From assembly GCA_028293225.1 (NCBI GenBank), contig JAQGPE010000233.1, positions 1-5,682 of the forward strand: a DNA stretch of 5,682 nt, given 5' to 3'. Positions 4,396 to 5,682 of this stretch are shown here, in pieces. The translations under genes and the position numbers were made by a program. Source of the stretch: Akkermansiaceae bacterium. GTDB taxonomy: Bacteria > Verrucomicrobiota > Verrucomicrobiia > Verrucomicrobiales > Akkermansiaceae. The notes under the pieces were generated by a model, which was given only the letters and a program-made list of their open reading frames with translations, ran no database searches and was not told the origin of the DNA. Numbering within the stretch: position 1 is the stretch's first letter; each line of letters begins with the position of its first letter.

Positions 4396-5682
4396 ATGAA
4401 CTCTTTTGATTTCATCCCGCTGCTGGCCAGCGGTCCGGAGATTCCCACGCACTGGGAATTCCCCACCTCAGGCGAAGCGATCATGTATGGCGGGGGAATT
4501 CTGATCTTCCTGCTGCTGAACGCCTTCTTTGTGGCTTCGGAGTTCGCGATCGTGAAGGTCCGCCCCAGCCAGCTGGAGACCGCTTCCAAGGAGAATCCCG
4601 CTGCCGCCCTCCGCGCCCAGCGCGTCATCGACAAGCTCGACGGCTACCTTTCCGCGACCCAGCTTGGGATTACCATCGCGTCACTGGCGCTGGGTTTCCT
4701 CGGCGAACCGTTCGTCATGAAACTGGTGGGGCCGCTGCTGGCGATGATCCCCAACCTGTCCGGCGAGTGGATCAAGGGCATTGCCTTCGCCATTGCGATG
4801 GCGTCCTTCACTTTCATGCACGTCGTCGTCGGGGAGCTGATCCCGAAGTCGGTGGCGATCCGCAAGTCACTGCAGTGCACGCTGATCCTGGCGCAGCCGC
4901 TGCATCTCTTCTACAAGACCTTCAGCTGGGCCATCCGGTTCCTGAACTTCTCGGCCAACTGGGTGCTGAGAACCGTTTTCCGGATCGACCCTGCTCCGGA
5001 AGGCGAAAACGTTCACTCCGCGGAGGAACTGGCCGTGCTGGTATCCGAGAGCGGCAAGGCGCTTGAAGTGACCGAGACCGAACGCGAGATCCTGATCAAT
5101 GCCCTGGAGTTGAATGAGCTCTGGGTTCGTGACGTGATGACGCCGCGCCAGGAGGTGGTCGTGCTGGATGCCGACGAACCTTTCGAGAAGGCTCTCGAAG
5201 TGGTCCGCCGCTCGAAGCACACGCGCTTTCCGCTGGTGAAGGGCGGTCATCTGGACAACGCGCTGGGACTGATCCACATCAAGGACATCGTCAAGCTGAT
5301 GGGAGCGCCAAGCCCCGATCTGATGCGGATCAAGCGCGAGCTGCGGATGGTGCCGGACACCATGCCGCTGGACATGCTTTTGAAATTCTTCCTCAAGGAA
5401 CGGGCTCACCTCGCCATGGCGGTGGACGAGTTCGGCACACCGGTGGGGATCGTTTTCCTCGACAACGTGATGGAGGAGCTGGTCGGCGACATTCAGGACG
5501 AGTTCGACAACGAACGGCCTGAGTCGACCTGGATCAACGACAACGAGTTCGTGATCGAAGGGTCGATGACTCTCAATGACCTTGCCGGCATCGCCGACGA
5601 GCTGGAACTCGAAAGCGGCGAAGTGACCACCTTGGGCGGCTATCTGACCCAGCAGCTGGGACGTTTCCCGGAGATTGGCGAG
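4396..5682 (+). CDS. CNNM/CorC (HlyC/CorC) family membrane protein with CBS pair, 3' end cut off by the window
   Basis: An inner-membrane protein of the family often labelled 'hemolysin', whose studied members act in Mg2+ (and Co2+) export or homeostasis. The 429 visible residues show the standard order. A short N-terminal segment is followed by a DUF21/CNNM membrane domain (about 28-190) with NAFFVASEFAIVK (42-54), GYLSATQLGITIASLALGFL (83-102) and VGELIPKSVAIRK (145-157). A linker with acidic residues comes next. A CBS pair (about 244-370) follows, with VRDVMTPRQEVVVLD, TRFPLV, GLIHIKDIVKL, AMAVDEFGTPVGIVFLDNVMEELVGDI. The start of a CorC_HlyC domain (from about 378: WINDNEFVIEGSMTLNDL) runs to the edge. 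Only the end of that domain appears missing. The CBS pair normally binds adenine nucleotides and gates transport. The start at 4396 lies six bases after the fmdB-like stop; no Shine-Dalgarno is seen, so translation may be coupled. The ion transported cannot be read from sequence, so no symbol is given. Confidence 0.94.
   Translation, partial: MNSFDFIPLLASGPEIPTHWEFPTSGEAIMYGGGILIFLLLNAFFVASEFAIVKVRPSQLETASKENPAAALRAQRVIDKLDGYLSATQLGITIASLALGFLGEPFVMKLVGPLLAMIPNLSGEWIKGIAFAIAMASFTFMHVVVGELIPKSVAIRKSLQCTLILAQPLHLFYKTFSWAIRFLNFSANWVLRTVFRIDPAPEGENVHSAEELAVLVSESGKALEVTETEREILINALELNELWVRDVMTPRQEVVVLDADEPFEKALEVVRRSKHTRFPLVKGGHLDNALGLIHIKDIVKLMGAPSPDLMRIKRELRMVPDTMPLDMLLKFFLKERAHLAMAVDEFGTPVGIVFLDNVMEELVGDIQDEFDNERPESTWINDNEFVIEGSMTLNDLAGIADELELESGEVTTLGGYLTQQLGRFPEIGE

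Noticed and set aside
4867..5409. A 180-residue minus-strand frame inside the CNNM/CorC gene
   Set aside because: It is antisense to clear CBS-domain coding sequence and has the His/Gln/Arg-rich composition of an antisense shadow.

Overview
The window is GC-rich, densely coded chromosomal DNA. It most likely comes from a member of the Verrucomicrobiota, perhaps a Luteolibacter/Verrucomicrobiaceae-like organism. That is an inference from four things: a PEP-CTERM-type exported protein, a DUF5069 protein, a DUF1460 amidase-like protein, and gene starts that mostly lack a Shine-Dalgarno sequence. No mobile element, integrase, tRNA, rRNA or CRISPR array is visible.

Left half, minus strand, read right to left: a DUF5069 protein (2659 to 2225), a secreted PEP-CTERM-like protein (2145 to 1378) followed by a clear intrinsic terminator (1361 to 1326), then a class I [4Fe-4S] fumarase (1273 to beyond the left edge). 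Right half, plus strand: a secreted DUF1460 cell-wall amidase-like protein (2756-3712) divergent from the DUF5069 gene, a stand-alone zinc-free ribosomal protein S14 (3798-4067), an FmdB-type zinc-ribbon protein (4129-4389), and a CNNM/CorC-type membrane transporter (4396 to beyond the right edge). The last two are separated by only six bases and probably form one transcription unit.

Most of this is ordinary housekeeping content: the TCA cycle, ribosome, envelope and ion transport. The strongest candidate for something new is the PEP-CTERM-like protein. It has a single cysteine (FCS) and a later IQMAIW motif, the arrangement that forms a Cys-Gln thioester crosslink in Gram-positive adhesins, here combined with an exosortase-type C-terminal anchor. 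Second-tier observations are C-rich tracts in place of Shine-Dalgarno sequences at several starts, a long hairpin directly before the fmdB start codon, mutually exclusive hairpins between the PEP-CTERM terminator and the fumarase, and the S14 gene lying outside any ribosomal-protein cluster.
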